From Komarekiella delphini-convector SJRDD-AB1 (lineage in GTDB: Bacteria > Cyanobacteriota > Cyanobacteriia > Cyanobacteriales > Nostocaceae), in contig NZ_VJXY01000039.1 in NCBI RefSeq assembly GCF_014831675.1, positions 1 to 64,000 on the forward strand: 64,000 nucleotides of DNA. The letters are read 5' to 3'. The notes below the pieces were generated by a model that saw nothing but the letters and a program-made list of their open reading frames with translations, was not told the DNA's origin and did no database searches. Of this stretch, positions 8,605 to 17,698 are shown in pieces. Each line of letters begins with the position of its first letter. Positions within the stretch are counted from its first letter, which is position 1. Made by a program: the position numbers and the translations under genes.

Positions 8605-9000
8605 ATGGATGAAGTCGTTAAAAAAATCGCTGCTCTGGGTCTTCCTGGCATACTTCTTGTGATTGCAATCTCTGTATCAGGGGTGGCGGGTGGTTACGGC
8701 GTTGTAGCTGCTCTGGCGGGGTTAGGAGGCCCCTTTGGCATCATCGGAGGTCTTGGCGTGCTTGGTCTAACAACGCTTGTAGGGGAAGCTTTAGCGGGAT
8801 ATGGAATTGAAGCTGTTCTCAAGAATATCTATACAGAACGCCGTAAAACCGAATCGGTGAGATATCTACTCAAAGAAATTAAAGATTTACCCATCACAGA
8901 GGATCTAAAACTCAAACTAAAAAATGAACTTAACCCAACAATCACTAATAATTTTGAAGAAGTTCAGCCCCCAAAAACAATTGAAATCACCGAAGAATAA
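8605..9000 (+). CDS. Small membrane protein with C-terminal helical tail, function unknown
   Basis: The 131-residue protein carries a glycine-rich hydrophobic region at about 10-75 (LPGILLVIAISVSGVAGGYG, GPFGIIGGLGVLGLTTLVG), probably two transmembrane hairpins. A charged helical tail (RRKTESVRYLLKEIKDLP) and an acidic C-terminus follow. It lies 197 nt downstream of the patatin fusion on the same strand, so it may be co-expressed. Small Gly-rich membrane proteins of this style are common in filamentous cyanobacteria without assigned function. The ATG at 8605 is preceded by AGGATTGTAGG. No catalytic motif is seen. Confidence 0.6.
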   Translation: MDEVVKKIAALGLPGILLVIAISVSGVAGGYGVVAALAGLGGPFGIIGGLGVLGLTTLVGEALAGYGIEAVLKNIYTERRKTESVRYLLKEIKDLPITEDLKLKLKNELNPTITNNFEEVQPPKTIEITEE

Positions 9001-9418
9001 TTTCATTGTTAAATTCTTGAAAATTCCAATTTGAAGGGCATCAAGTTCAGCGATTCCTTATCCTGTGGAAAGCATGTAACTTGCTTCCTTGGAAGGATAC
9101 GCTAGCGCTCCAAATTGCGATAAACAAGAAAATGGCCTCTGAGTCCGATTTTACGGATTAAACCCTCAAAGGCCATTATAAAAAGGCGTCGGTAAAACCC
9201 ATTCCTTCTAAGGATGGTATGAAAGACGCTCCAACGCTGTTGACGGAACAGTTAACAGTTAACTGTCAACGTGAAATCCCATCACCTTTTAGGCGTGGGA
9301 TGAGCTTATTCAAATATTATGTCTGCTTAAAACTGGCAGGATACTCTTCAGGTTGTGCTGTTGCTTTGAAAATGGTTTTCCAACTCGAATAGCAAGGTGA
9401 AATAGTGATACTGCTATC
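9001..9418. other. Gene-free stretch with hairpins, possible insertion-sequence remnant
   Basis: No gene is visible. A 13-bp inverted repeat (AATGGCCTCTGAG / CTCAAAGGCCATT, 9131-9177) encloses a smaller one (TCCG/CGGA). A second palindrome spans 9239-9270 (GTTGAC...GTCAAC with ACAGTTAAC inside). It is followed by GTGAAATCCCATCACCTTTTAGGCGTGGGATGAG, itself partly self-complementary. Clustered hairpins at a boundary are typical of IS200/IS605-type ends, but no transposase sequence is left, so this is a low-confidence reading. Confidence 0.35.
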
Positions 9419-9577
9419 TTGAATGCAGCACTGGTTTCTGAGCCTGAGCATTTTATTGATGGAGCAGAACTTGAGCGGATTTGGCAATTGATTGAACAGG
9501 CTAAAGCTTTCAAAAGAGTTTCTCTAGTACTGGAATACGATCGCTTGGTTACTAAAAGCGATAATCAAGCTAATTAG
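9419..9577 (+). pseudogene. Small orphan reading frame, probably a truncated gene
   Basis: An open frame of about 52 codons reads LNAALVSEPEHFIDGAELER and then IWQLIEQAKAF...LVLEYDRLVT, and has the amino-acid composition of a real soluble helical protein. It has no ATG: the frame opens just after a TGA at about 9398, and the earliest plausible initiator is TTG at 9419. It sits next to the hairpin-rich patch and just before the ABC transporter gene. A 3' remnant of a gene cut by a past insertion is the simplest reading. No family is recognised. Confidence 0.35.
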
Positions 9578-9618
9578 AATACTTTAGTTAACAAAAATAT
9601 TCAGTTTATTTCTAGAAT

Positions 9619-11631
9619 ATGCCAACCCAAGTTTCTTTCATTCAACCTTTAATGAATGCTTTTTCAGATTTTAATCAATTTTGGGAGAATGTCAAAGCGA
9701 TCGCAGGGCCTTACTGGTATCCAACAGAGCCAGGAGAAAGAGCATTTTCAGATGTGATTCGCGCCTGGGGGATGCTTGTTCTCCTAATCTTATTAATAAT
9801 CGCGCTTGTGGGCGTAACTGCTTTCAATACTTTCGTTAGTAACCATTTGGTCAATGTCATCATTGAAGAGAAAGATTATACTAAGTTTCTTGAAACTTTA
9901 TCGCTTTATAGTGTTGGCTTAATCAGCGTAACGTTCTTAGTAGGATTTTCTAAATTTGTTAGAAAAAAAATCGCTCTTGATTGGTACAAATGGCTAAATA
10001 GTCGCATCTTATCAAAATACTTGAACAATCGTGCCTATTATAGAATCAACTTTAAATCCGATATTGATAATCCAGATCAACGTCTATCCCAAGAAATTGA
10101 ACCCGTTACCAGTAATGCTCTTTCGTTTTCAGCTACTTTTTTAGAAAAAGTACTGGAAATGACGACCTTTTTAATAATTGTCTGGTCAATTTCCCAACAG
10201 ATCGCTGTTGTTATGCTTGTTTATACAATTATAGGCAATTTGATTGCTGTTTACTTAACTCAAGAATTGAATAAAATTAATCAGGAGGAACTTGACCTTA
10301 AAGCCGAGTATAATTATTCTCTAACTCATGTTCGGAATCACGCTGAATCTATAGCTTTTTTTCAAGGAGAAGACCAAGAATCAAATATAATTCAGCGAAG
10401 ATTTAGTAATGTCCTGAAAAGTGCTGAACGCAAGATTAATTGGGAGAGAGGTAAGGAAATTTTTAACAGAGGATATCAGGCTGTTATTCAAGTATTTCCA
10501 TTTTTAGTACTTGGCCCTTTATATATTAAAGGTGAAATTGATTTTGGACAGGTTGGTCAAGCCAGTTTAGCTACCGGCTTTTTTGCTAATGCTATGGCTG
10601 ATTTAATCAATGAATTTGGAACTTCAGGGCGATTTTCCAGTTACGTTGAGCGTTTAGCTGAGCTTTCAGATGCCTTAGAAGCTGTTACCAAATCCGAAAA
10701 TGTTAGTACGATTAAAACTATAGAAGAAAACCGTCTCGCTTTTGAGGATGTCACCTTACAAACACCCAACTATGAGCAAGTAATCGTTGAAGATTTGTCA
10801 GTGTCAGTTAAACCGGGAGAAGGTTTATTAATTGTTGGGCCGAGTGGTCGAGGTAAAAGTTCTTTGTTGCGAGCGATCGCTGGTTTGTGGAATGCGGGTA
10901 CTGGTCGTCTGGTGCGACCTCCTCTAGAAGAAGTCTTGTTTTTACCTCAACGTCCTTACATAATTTTAGGAACTTTACGCGAACAATTACTCTATCCTCA
11001 GACAAATCGTCAAATGAGCAATGCAGAACTTGAAGAAGTTTTGCGACAAGTTAACCTGCAAAATTTGCTGAGTCGAGTCGATGGCTTTGATACAGAAGTT
11101 CCTTGGGAAAATATATTATCGTTAGGAGAACAACAACGCCTTGCTTTTGCAAGACAGTTAGTGACTCGTCCAAGCTTTACTATCTTAGATGAAGCAACGA
11201 GTGCTTTAGATTTAAAAAATGAAGGCAATTTATATCAACAATTGCAAGAAACGAAAACAACCTTTCTCAGTGTTGGACATCGGGAGAGTCTATTTAATTA
11301 TCATCAATGGGTTTTAGAACTTTCACAAGATTCTAGTTGGCAACTTGTAAGTGTCCAGGATTATCGTCTGCAAAAAGCAAAAGAAATTATTACTAATACT
11401 TCTGAAAATTCTCAAATCACAATCGATGTTTTACCCAATAATAAACTTCAAACTCAACCAGAAATAAACACAATTTCATGTCTTTCACATAAAGAAATGC
11501 AGACGTTAACAGACTCTCCTATTAATACTATTAGAAGTAAGGCAAGCCAAGGCAAGTTCATCACTGCTAACGATGGCTTTACTTACCGCTACGATAAAGA
11601 CCCCAAGGTGTTGAAATGGGTGAGAGTTTAG
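9619..11631 (+). CDS. ABC transporter, BacA/SbmA (YddA)-like fused permease-ATPase
   Basis: The 670-residue half transporter has an N-terminal permease of the SbmA/BacA type, with TM segments near 48-70, 92-110, 178-215 and 288-302. DNPDQRLSQEIE is the characteristic cytoplasmic loop motif. The ATPase domain has Walker A GPSGRGKS (407-414), signature LSLGEQQR (500-507) and Walker B TILDEATSAL. This family moves peptides, cobalamin or very-long-chain acyl compounds across the inner membrane and forms homodimers. The about 100-residue C-terminal extension past SVGHRES is unusual. It ends in a KFITANDGFTYRY...LKWVRV tail and may be regulatory. The ATG at 9619 is preceded by an AT-rich leader without a clear Shine-Dalgarno. 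The GUN4 protein follows 30 nt downstream, probably in the same operon. Confidence 0.88.
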   Translation: MPTQVSFIQPLMNAFSDFNQFWENVKAIAGPYWYPTEPGERAFSDVIRAWGMLVLLILLIIALVGVTAFNTFVSNHLVNVIIEEKDYTKFLETLSLYSVGLISVTFLVGFSKFVRKKIALDWYKWLNSRILSKYLNNRAYYRINFKSDIDNPDQRLSQEIEPVTSNALSFSATFLEKVLEMTTFLIIVWSISQQIAVVMLVYTIIGNLIAVYLTQELNKINQEELDLKAEYNYSLTHVRNHAESIAFFQGEDQESNIIQRRFSNVLKSAERKINWERGKEIFNRGYQAVIQVFPFLVLGPLYIKGEIDFGQVGQASLATGFFANAMADLINEFGTSGRFSSYVERLAELSDALEAVTKSENVSTIKTIEENRLAFEDVTLQTPNYEQVIVEDLSVSVKPGEGLLIVGPSGRGKSSLLRAIAGLWNAGTGRLVRPPLEEVLFLPQRPYIILGTLREQLLYPQTNRQMSNAELEEVLRQVNLQNLLSRVDGFDTEVPWENILSLGEQQRLAFARQLVTRPSFTILDEATSALDLKNEGNLYQQLQETKTTFLSVGHRESLFNYHQWVLELSQDSSWQLVSVQDYRLQKAKEIITNTSENSQITIDVLPNNKLQTQPEINTISCLSHKEMQTLTDSPINTIRSKASQGKFITANDGFTYRYDKDPKVLKWVRV

Positions 11632-11661
11632 CGGCTACTCATACTTTTGAGAACCAGTGTC

Positions 11662-13377
11662 ATGCTAACTAAACAGCAAAGACAACTCATTACTTACAAA
11701 AAAATTAGGATTTATGAAAAAATCTATAAATTACCTATTTTAAAAAATAATCGATTAAAAAATGTTCAAAAGAAAATTAAAGAACGTAGAAAATTAATAA
11801 AAGAAGGTGTTCGATATTATCATCATTTTAGAGGAATAATTAAGCGTAAACAAGAAATTAGTCAAGGAGAAATTTTTAAAGAAATTCAATTATTAATCAA
11901 GGATTACATTCATCTTGTTAATTTCCTAGAAAATTATAAAGATAGTTATCAATCTTTCTTGTTGAAGCTTACGGATGACTTAAAAAAGCTGTTTATCCAA
12001 AAATACATTGAAATAAATACTTTGGATGAAGAGGGAAATAAACTAGAGATAAAAAATCAAAATAATCAGAAAGTTCTTGATGAGTTAAAACGTGAAAAAC
12101 AAAAAAATCTTCAAGCAGTTTTGCTTTTGAGCAATGCCTCATTTTTGATGTTAGAAAAAATAAAATTGCTTAGTGAAGGGCTTAAATCACTTACAGAAGA
12201 TACTAAAGCTCAAAAAGAAATTGTCCAACAAGTGGTCAAAGAGTTACAAATTCATCAGGAAATTTACGAATATCAAAGAAAAGCCTATAGAATTCGTCAG
12301 GAAATAGCAGAAATAGCCCAGACTGCAATCAATTTTGAAAATTATTTACAAGATTACTTTAGTCCCTTTCAATCTTTAATAGATGAAGTAGTAAAAGTAG
12401 ATGAGGATTTTTACGCAACTGTTGGAGACATTAAAAATTTAGCAGATAATATTTTGAATTCTCAGTCGAATTTATTAATTCCTAAAGAAACTGAAGCAAT
12501 TTCTAAAACTTTTCTCAATTTTATGGTAGCGACTTATGAGAAAAAAGAAAGATTAAAAGATGCTTTTATTAAATCTCAATTATTAGATTGGCAAATCGGA
12601 AATTTTGATTTGACAGATAATTATGTATCTTTAGACAAAGATATTATCTCAATATCCAATTATATATCCAAACAACTCACTGCTCAAAGAAAAGAATTAG
12701 AGATAGCAAAAGCAAATTTGGTATCTCTAAAGCCCACCTCTTCTGTTGAAGAGACTGGATTGATGAGTTTAACTAATGACAATGCTAAGTTCACAAAAGA
12801 ATTTCAGACCAAGAAAAATATTAGTTATACCCAACTGCGAAATCTCCTCGCACAGTACAACTGGAAAGAGGCTGACATTGAAACCACAAAATTAATGCTA
12901 AAAATTATGGGTAAAAATTATTGGAATGAAGTTTATAAGGAAGATATTAATAACTTTTCATGTGAATGTTTCCACATTATTGATCAACTTTGGAGAGAAT
13001 ATAGTCATGGCTATTTCGGCTTTAGTGTACAACAAAGTATCTGGAATGAACTGGGTAATCAAGTAGACTATGAAACAGAAAAGAGACTTGGCGATCGCCT
13101 TGGTTGGCGAAAAGAGGGAAACTGGTTAGACTACGATCAACTAAATTTTGAATTATCCCCCACTACACCGATGGGACACCTACCGGTTCAATGGTTGCAC
13201 TATGATCAAGATACCTATGACTTATGCCCATTATCTGCGGAACACCTTTCAATGGGAGCGTGGCGAGTAGGGTCTTGGTTAGTTTGGCAGATGCACTTAT
13301 TCTTCTCTCGTACCAAAATTTGTAAAGAAACTTTCTCAGACCTTAATAGCACATTTGTTAATAATAGGGAAAATTAG
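11662..13377 (+). CDS. Coiled-coil protein with C-terminal GUN4 domain
   Basis: About 380 residues are Lys/Glu-rich and predicted to be long helical coiled coils (KKIKERRKLIKEGVRYYHHF, REKQKNLQAVLLLSNASFL). They end in a GUN4 domain of about 150 residues (YTQLRNLLAQYNWKEADIET, IIDQLWREYSHGYFGFSVQQ, DRLGWRKEG, PMGHLPVQW). GUN4 domains bind tetrapyrrole intermediates in chlorophyll regulation, but cyanobacteria also have GUN4 modules on signalling proteins of unknown ligand. This one lacks kinase or protease partners. I prefer the ATG at 11662; an in-frame TTG at 11647 would add five residues. It follows the ABC transporter by 30 nt on the same strand. It is AT-rich compared with the biosynthetic genes to its right. 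Confidence 0.8.
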   Translation: MLTKQQRQLITYKKIRIYEKIYKLPILKNNRLKNVQKKIKERRKLIKEGVRYYHHFRGIIKRKQEISQGEIFKEIQLLIKDYIHLVNFLENYKDSYQSFLLKLTDDLKKLFIQKYIEINTLDEEGNKLEIKNQNNQKVLDELKREKQKNLQAVLLLSNASFLMLEKIKLLSEGLKSLTEDTKAQKEIVQQVVKELQIHQEIYEYQRKAYRIRQEIAEIAQTAINFENYLQDYFSPFQSLIDEVVKVDEDFYATVGDIKNLADNILNSQSNLLIPKETEAISKTFLNFMVATYEKKERLKDAFIKSQLLDWQIGNFDLTDNYVSLDKDIISISNYISKQLTAQRKELEIAKANLVSLKPTSSVEETGLMSLTNDNAKFTKEFQTKKNISYTQLRNLLAQYNWKEADIETTKLMLKIMGKNYWNEVYKEDINNFSCECFHIIDQLWREYSHGYFGFSVQQSIWNELGNQVDYETEKRLGDRLGWRKEGNWLDYDQLNFELSPTTPMGHLPVQWLHYDQDTYDLCPLSAEHLSMGAWRVGSWLVWQMHLFFSRTKICKETFSDLNSTFVNNREN

Positions 13378-13402
13378 AAATAAAGCTAATTTAAGGATAG
13401 AC

Positions 13403-13813
13403 ATGGATAATAGTAAGCATTCTGATATAGAAATAGAAATTTTACTTTTGGGAAAATGGCGTTTTGATAAGCCGGGAGAAAAAAGCACTATTCAATTTAA
13501 AGATGATATGACTTATGAACAAACCACTATTCAAACATTTATTTTCTCGAAACCTAAAGAACTTCTAATAGGTAATAAATTTATGGGAGTATGGTATGTA
13601 AATCAAAAAATATTGTATTTGAATGTAAAAAGGATTCCAAAATCAGTTTTTAATTTGGAGATTTCGCTAGTTTTTAAAGCTCCGATCGCAGATATGGTAG
13701 CTAGTTTAGGTTCTATGTTTATGCCAGAAAAATATGAAGTTATGAGAATTAATAATTCTAAATTTCTCCTAATGGATAAAGATGAATCAATTATTGGGAC
13801 AAAAATAAAATAA
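13403..13813 (+). CDS. Small protein of lipocalin-like appearance, function unknown
   Basis: The 136-residue protein starts at ATG 13403 with AAGGATAG just upstream; a longer frame from TTG 13355 overlaps the GUN4 gene and is less likely. The motif LLGKWRFDKPGEKSTIQF, followed by D-x-TYEQT, GVWYVNQKILYL and MRINNSKFLLMDKD, resembles small lipocalin-like folds, in which a GxW near the start and alternating beta strands form a barrel. No signal peptide or catalytic residues are seen. It probably belongs to the same transcription unit as the ABC transporter and GUN4 genes and ends 33 nt before the convergent MFS gene. Confidence 0.55.
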   Translation: MDNSKHSDIEIEILLLGKWRFDKPGEKSTIQFKDDMTYEQTTIQTFIFSKPKELLIGNKFMGVWYVNQKILYLNVKRIPKSVFNLEISLVFKAPIADMVASLGSMFMPEKYEVMRINNSKFLLMDKDESIIGTKIK

Positions 13814-13846
13814 TCATAGGCAAGCATTGATTATGCAACGCCAAAG

Positions 13847-15250
13847 TTAAGATATTGAAGGAACTGTATCATTCTTGCTAGAAACTAGATCAGCAGCGAT
13901 ACCTGCGGTGGGCGTAGCCAAAGCAACTTCATCAATCACATCAGGCAATTCATCTTCCACAAGTCGTAAACGGGGAAAGAAGTAGGCAATACAGGTTGCA
14001 AAAATCGTAAAGATTCCCACGATCGCAAGTAGAAGCCCCATACCACGACCTGTACCAACACCAATAATTTGTCCGATATTACCTGCCAACAAACCATCAG
14101 TAGCCATTAAGGGTTCAAAAACCTTTTCTGCCAAGGGCCCGATCGCAATATAACCTAGGGGTAAACCTGCGGCTTCGATCGCTCCTTTTATCGAAAAGAC
14201 TCTACCCTGCACTAATGGTTCTACTTTAGACTGAAAAATAGCTTGCGTTGAACTAGCAATTATTGGTCGGATCAAGAAGAATAAAAAGACGCCAACAATA
14301 AAGACAACAACAGAAGGTTGCAAACCGGCGAGAAGAAGAGACACACCCGTGAGGAGCATACAGCCGTATATCATGTTCATATTACGCTGTAGACCTCCCC
14401 AGATACCAATCAGCAAGCCCCCTGCCAAAACAGCAACGCCAAAGAGCGAAAGAATAGTCCCCAAAACTGTTACGGGAGCGAAAGATAATACTAAAGGTAT
14501 GGTGATCACCTGAACACCTCCTACAAGGAAAATGCTAAAAGCTGAGATGATTAATACTCCTAGCAGTCCTGGTCGAGCAACTAAATAGGTCAATCCATAA
14601 GTTGTTTCTTTTAGAAAAGAACTTTCCTCTGCAACAACAGGAGTGCTGGATTTAGGGAAGCGAAGCAGGAAGAGGATAGCAATACCTAAAAATACGGTGG
14701 TTAAGTGAAGCACGATAATTCCTTGCAGAGAAATGAGGCCTAGCAGGACACCTCCTAAAGGTGGTGCTACGAGCCGCGCAGTGCCGTTCATGAAACTCAG
14801 CATTCCATTAGCCCGGCCAAGGTGCTGTTTTGGTACTAGTAGGCTTATGGAAGCGATAAAAGCGGGTATCTGAAAAGCCACGAAGATAGCGCTGAAAGTA
14901 TTGGCTAAGTAAATGTGCCACACTTCCAACCGACCGGTGATAAATAAAGCGCCGATCGCCACTGTTGCTAAAGTTGCAAATAAATCACTGAGAATCATTG
15001 TCCATCTCCGATCCCACCGATCCACTAATAAACCAGCTATGGGTGCAAGTAAGATGAGCGGTAAAGTATTGGAAAGGGTAATAAAAGCAAATTGGGTAAC
15101 AGAACCAGTGTGTTCGTAAACCCAAACATCTAAAGCAAATGCGGTGATGCTGCTACCAATAGATGCAATGAGCTGTCCCACCCAAACAATAATAAACAGT
15201 TTCATCTCACGGACAATAGTCAGTGGCGTTTTTTCTATACTTGTCAACAT
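13847..15250 (-). CDS. MFS efflux transporter
   Basis: This 467-residue protein has about 12 transmembrane helices. The cytoplasmic loop DRWDRRWTMI between TM2 and TM3 matches the MFS signature (motif A, with Asp and Arg residues), and the overall layout resembles macrolide/drug exporters of the MFS_3 type (e.g. MefA-like). The soluble tail after about 430 is acidic. It is the promoter-distal, leftmost gene of the large minus-strand locus and lies 37 nt beyond the glycosyltransferase, which suggests export of the glycosylated peptide. It converges with the small gene at 13403-13813. The substrate is inferred from context only. Confidence 0.85.
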   Translation of the reverse strand: MLTSIEKTPLTIVREMKLFIIVWVGQLIASIGSSITAFALDVWVYEHTGSVTQFAFITLSNTLPLILLAPIAGLLVDRWDRRWTMILSDLFATLATVAIGALFITGRLEVWHIYLANTFSAIFVAFQIPAFIASISLLVPKQHLGRANGMLSFMNGTARLVAPPLGGVLLGLISLQGIIVLHLTTVFLGIAILFLLRFPKSSTPVVAEESSFLKETTYGLTYLVARPGLLGVLIISAFSIFLVGGVQVITIPLVLSFAPVTVLGTILSLFGVAVLAGGLLIGIWGGLQRNMNMIYGCMLLTGVSLLLAGLQPSVVVFIVGVFLFFLIRPIIASSTQAIFQSKVEPLVQGRVFSIKGAIEAAGLPLGYIAIGPLAEKVFEPLMATDGLLAGNIGQIIGVGTGRGMGLLLAIVGIFTIFATCIAYFFPRLRLVEDELPDVIDEVALATPTAGIAADLVSSKNDTVPSIS

Positions 15251-15287
15251 GATTAACTCCTATTAATTACGAATTACGAATTACGAA

Positions 15288-16535
15288 TTATTTGGTCATC
15301 ATTGCGTGATACTCATGCAACAGCTTTTGGGCCTGATAATCCCAAGCAAACTTTTCAACTGCGCGTTGCTGTCCAGCTTCTCCCATTGCAATTCTGAGAT
15401 TGTCATCTTCAAGAAGCCGCAGAATTGCTTCGGCTAAAGCATCTACATCCCCGCGTTCAACTAATAGCCCTGTTTTCTCATCCTCCACCAGTTCTGGAAA
15501 AGCACCCCCACGCGTAGCAATAACAGGTAATCCCATTGACATTGCTTCGACAATCGGCATCCCAAATGCCTCATTCCACACAGATGGAAAAATAAATATA
15601 TCTGCTTGCTGATAGTATTCAAATAGCTCGAAATGGGGAACTTTTCCTAGAAAAAAAACTGAACTGGCTGCGGTAGAAGTAAGTCGATTTTGTAATTGCG
15701 ATCGATAGCTACCTTGATAATAAGGAAGAAGATTCTGAATTTGAGGGTCTTCTCTATCTAATGTGTACCACGGCACTAGGGCGTTTTCTGAACCGACAAG
15801 TTTCAGTTGTACTTGGGGGTAATGAGACACTACTTTGTTAAAAGCATCAATTAAAACGTGTACGCCCTTCTCTGGTGAAATTCTCCCTACAAAAAGGATT
15901 TGTTTAATGTCTGTTTTCTTAGCTTTTTTATTATGGTTATGAGCAGTAAAGTGATGAATATCTACGCCGTTGTAAATGGTTTGACTTTTAATGTGAGGCA
16001 AATATTTGCGAACCTGATTTGTTAAGTAATTGCTGCATCCAATTACCAAATCGACTGATTTAAGGCACTGTTCAACCATTACTGGATCGAACAACGGCAG
16101 AAAATCACTGTGGATATGTAAGACTATTTTGGCTTGAGGATTATAGGCACGCATCAGCGGAACGTATTGAAAAACAATGTTCATGTGGATCACATCACAT
16201 TGCTGCGCTTGAATATCTTGGGCGACTTGGCGGTAAAATTCGCAGAAAAATAATTTGGATGCATAGAAAGGTCGTTGAGGATGAGAGAGGTTCCAGCTAT
16301 CAAGAAAGTTTAAGGGTTCTAGTAATTTGTCGAACCATGAGTCGGGAATGCGGCGATAAATGATGCTTTCTTCGTAGTATTCCAATTCTTGATAATGGCC
16401 TTTTGAGCCATAGAATAAAACTTTGTGGCCAGCACGAGCTAAACGCAGCGCCAATGCATAAGATACTAAGCGTATTCCTCCAGTTTTGGGTGGTTCGGCT
16501 AGGGTAACGGGGTAATCGAAGAAGGCAATTTTCAT
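15288..16535 (-). CDS. Glycosyltransferase, GT-B fold, GT4-like
   Basis: The 415-residue protein shows a GT4 arrangement. The N-terminal Rossmann half begins MKIAFFDYPVTLAEPPKTGG. The donor half carries FVGRISPEKGVHVLIDAF and the C-terminal E-x7-E motif in NEAFGMPIVEAMSMGLPVIA. Such enzymes retain stereochemistry and transfer a sugar from a nucleotide-sugar donor. In this locus it is the obvious candidate to place the sugar carried by glycosylated aeruginosin relatives; cell-surface glycan synthesis is the alternative. It is followed 37 nt later by the MFS gene. The intergenic DNA contains the AATTACG short repeat. Confidence 0.85.
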   Translation of the reverse strand: MKIAFFDYPVTLAEPPKTGGIRLVSYALALRLARAGHKVLFYGSKGHYQELEYYEESIIYRRIPDSWFDKLLEPLNFLDSWNLSHPQRPFYASKLFFCEFYRQVAQDIQAQQCDVIHMNIVFQYVPLMRAYNPQAKIVLHIHSDFLPLFDPVMVEQCLKSVDLVIGCSNYLTNQVRKYLPHIKSQTIYNGVDIHHFTAHNHNKKAKKTDIKQILFVGRISPEKGVHVLIDAFNKVVSHYPQVQLKLVGSENALVPWYTLDREDPQIQNLLPYYQGSYRSQLQNRLTSTAASSVFFLGKVPHFELFEYYQQADIFIFPSVWNEAFGMPIVEAMSMGLPVIATRGGAFPELVEDEKTGLLVERGDVDALAEAILRLLEDDNLRIAMGEAGQQRAVEKFAWDYQAQKLLHEYHAMMTK

Positions 16536-16750
16536 AATTTGCGATTCAGACTGGTTCTTTGTGAAAAAAGCTATACATAATGCTGATAAGATAGTGTGGT
16601 TTTAATTTTTGAATTTGCATAATCAGCGCGGCAAGACGGCTCACTGACAAAGTTTTCTTGATAACTAAATATTAAAAATGAACCGCCAAGGACGCCGAGA
16701 GCGCCAAGTAAGAGAGGTAATGATTTAGTGCAAGTTTATAGAGAATTGGT
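16536..16750. other. Divergent intergenic region with dispersed repeat
   Basis: This 215-bp stretch separates the glycosyltransferase and aldo/keto reductase genes, which point away from each other, so it should hold both promoters. It contains a copy of the CCGCCAAGGACGCCGAGAGCG dispersed repeat (16684-16715) that also appears near 21630 and 41191. No convincing -35/-10 pair could be assigned by eye. Confidence 0.4.
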
Positions 16751-17584
16751 ATGGAAAACATTTGCTTACCATCTGGTCAATTGATGCCAGTGTTGGGAAT
16801 GGGGACTGCGGGACTGGGTGAAGCGATCGCTCAACATGAAAATGAAATTGCTGCTTTGCGTCGCGGAATCGATTTGGGGATGACGTTGATTGATACGGCA
16901 GAAATTTACGGTGATGGTGGGGCTGAAAGGTTAATTGGCAAAGCGATCGCTAATTGTCGTTCTTCAGTTTTTCTTGTCAGTAAGGTTGCTCCTCGCAATG
17001 CAACTGGGCAAGGGGCGATCGCTGCTTGTGAGAATAGTTTGCGACGGTTGCAGACGGATTACCTCGACCTTTATTTACTGCATTGGCGGGGGCCTGTACC
17101 GTTATCGGAAACGTTAGCAGCATTTGAAACGCTGAAAAAATCTGGCAAAATTCGAGATTATGGCGTTGGCAATTTTGATGTCGAGGACATGGAGGAGGCT
17201 AGTGCTTTACCTGGAGGTGCAGCGATTGCGACAAATCAAGTCCCCTACAATTTGCAGCATCGTAACAGTGAATGGAAGTTATTATCCTGGTGTCGGCAAA
17301 GAGGAATACCCATAATGGCGCATTCGCCTTTGCTACAAGGTGAACTACTCAAACATCCCAAATTGGAGTCAATTGCCCAACAGCGCGGGCGAAGAGTTGC
17401 ACAGGTGGCGATCGCTTGGTTGTTACATCAAGAGGTGATAGTCTTTCCCAAAGCTAGCAGTATCGCCCACGTTGAACAGAATCGAGCTGCTCTAGATTTT
17501 AAGTTCACTACAGACGAACTGAGTGCTTTGGATGTTGCTTTTCCCCCACCATCTGAACTGATTGCCCTGCTTGAGAATTGGTAA
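16751..17584 (+). CDS. Aldo/keto reductase
   Basis: The 277-residue TIM-barrel oxidoreductase has the complete AKR catalytic tetrad: Asp48, Tyr53 (DTAEIYG), Lys78 (VSKVAP) and His111 (LLHW). The NADPH-binding C-terminal half includes FPKASSIAHVEQN. AKRs reduce carbonyls to alcohols. It is the only plus-strand gene inside the minus-strand biosynthetic block (13.8-57.1 kb). It could act on a ketone of the natural product or be a housekeeping bystander. Several HIP1 sites lie inside it, as in native genes. The start at ATG 16751 is fixed by alignment with the family N-terminus (LPSGQLMPVLGMGT). Confidence 0.88.
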   Translation: MENICLPSGQLMPVLGMGTAGLGEAIAQHENEIAALRRGIDLGMTLIDTAEIYGDGGAERLIGKAIANCRSSVFLVSKVAPRNATGQGAIAACENSLRRLQTDYLDLYLLHWRGPVPLSETLAAFETLKKSGKIRDYGVGNFDVEDMEEASALPGGAAIATNQVPYNLQHRNSEWKLLSWCRQRGIPIMAHSPLLQGELLKHPKLESIAQQRGRRVAQVAIAWLLHQEVIVFPKASSIAHVEQNRAALDFKFTTDELSALDVAFPPPSELIALLENW

Positions 17585-17587
17585 CAG

Positions 17588-17651
17588 ACTAATTCGTAAT
17601 TCGTAATGACGCTCCTGCGTCGCTAACGCTGCGCTAACGTAATTCGTAATT
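17588..17651 (+). repeat. 64-bp dispersed repeat, copy 1 (perfect inverted partner at 23904-23967)
   Basis: The sequence begins ACTAATTCGTAATTCGTAAT, has a central GACGCTCCTGCGTCGCTAACG and ends AATTCGTAATT. By direct comparison it is identical over 64 bp to the reverse complement of 23904-23967. The two copies flank six genes. It contains internal inverted repeats (GACGC/GCGTC, and GTTAGCG-type arms). Confidence 0.85.
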
Positions 17652-17698
17652 AAGAGGTTTTTGGGAATAGCAGGCCACTTACTTTTCCCTGTTCTCTT

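Noticed and set aside
6297-9000. Patatin gene plus small membrane protein as a CBASS-type defence operon
   Set aside because: No cyclic-nucleotide synthase (CD-NTase) or accessory genes are nearby, and the N-terminal domain is LamG-like.
11662-13377. GUN4 protein as a chlorophyll-biosynthesis regulator
   Set aside because: The long coiled-coil N-terminus and the transporter neighbourhood do not fit the canonical small Gun4 associated with Mg-chelatase.
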